Shown here one piece after another: positions 48,943-49,091 of a stretch of DNA of 49,091 nt. The DNA is from a virus: IMG/VR virus record IMGVR_UViG_3300021090_000031, positions 1 through 49,091 of that record. One strand, 5' to 3'. Position numbers and translations under genes: made by a program. Below the pieces are notes generated by a model. The model had not been told where the DNA came from. It did not search any database and was given only the letters and a program-made list of their open reading frames with translations. Position 1 is the first letter of the stretch; every line of letters starts with the position of its first letter.

Positions 48943-49091
48943 AAAAGCAGCAGATCCAGTTCTTCAAAAATTGATTGAACAATTAGGTATAGACGATCAT
49001 CTATACTGGCCCTTTAGATTTAGTAAGGTATCATACGCACAAATTCAACGACAGTTAACAAATGCAAATTCAAATTGGAATATAAAACTTC
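48935..49091 (+). CDS. 5' fragment of small basic protein
   Basis: Homologue of 2,800-3,003, cut by the end of the window after 52 codons. In the visible part it differs by one residue (Gln for Arg). Confidence 0.75.
   Translation, partial: MSRKAADPVLQKLIEQLGIDDHLYWPFRFSKVSYAQIQRQLTNANSNWNIKL

Larger units (their letters stand above)
46214..49091. repeat. Right copy of the diverged 2.9-kb terminal repeat
   Basis: This is the counterpart of 1-2,956. The nuclease gene differs from its left copy at 16 of 355 residues by my count, the 80-residue protein at 3 positions and the 82-residue protein at 14 positions. Motif residues are kept in both copies, so both look functional rather than decayed. 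The right end stops inside the homologue of the gene at 2,800-3,003. Confidence 0.93.

Noticed and set aside
1-49091. CRISPR arrays, tRNA genes, integrase or insertion sequences
   Set aside because: I looked for spaced direct repeats, tRNA arms, recombinase motifs and terminal inverted repeats with transposase genes and saw none I could support by eye.

Overview
The window looks like an almost complete genome of a lytic, tailed, podovirus-type phage of a Gram-negative host, probably assembled from an environmental sample. The phage evidence is a terminase, portal and SU10/DUF5309-type major capsid protein followed by tail-hub and tail-fibre genes, a 1,712-residue internal virion protein, a family A DNA polymerase and a recombination module. 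Two lipoprotein signals, a sigma-54-like promoter and a lytic transglycosylase point to a Gram-negative host. I see no integrase, lysogeny repressor, phage RNA polymerase or tRNA gene.

Layout. Positions 1-9,881 (+) are the distal part of the early/replication arm: small zinc-type proteins, a PD-(D/E)XK nuclease, a RecA-like (Sak4-like) ATPase, a DUF1599-like protein, an SSB-like protein, small ORFs, PolA, a DUF3987-like helicase and a MazG-like protein. Positions 9,868-38,829 (-) are the late arm. In transcription order it holds two small genes, TerS, TerL, portal, scaffold-like protein, decoration-like protein, capsid, adaptor, LamG-domain tail protein, tail hub, fibre genes, the lysis genes and three large internal or structural proteins. 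The two arms converge with a 14-bp overlap at 9,868-9,881. Positions 38,830-39,726 are a control region between divergent arms, with phased TTGTG/CACAA arrays, a palindrome, an AT-rich tract and a sigma-54-like promoter. Positions 39,727-46,289 (+) are the proximal early genes, including a RecD/Pif1-like helicase, a metzincin-motif lipoprotein and a long structured non-coding region at about 44,605-45,235.

Positions 46,214-49,091 repeat 1-2,956, but the copies are diverged (16 substitutions in the 355-residue nuclease) and one gene differs between them. The simplest reading is a circular or circularly permuted genome of about 46.2 kb whose contig ends come from two co-occurring strains. A genuine diverged duplication cannot be excluded. 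On a circle, the early arm runs 39.7 kb -> 46.2 kb -> 9.9 kb.

The early arm supplies replication (polymerase, two helicases, SSB), recombination (Sak4-like ATPase, Cas4/RecB-like nuclease) and nucleotide-pool functions (two NTP-hydrolase-like proteins). The late arm builds the particle and lyses the cell. The least explained part is the densely folded RNA-like region next to its own -10 box; it resembles the large ornate RNAs (GOLLD/ROOL type) known from phages, but I could not assign a family.
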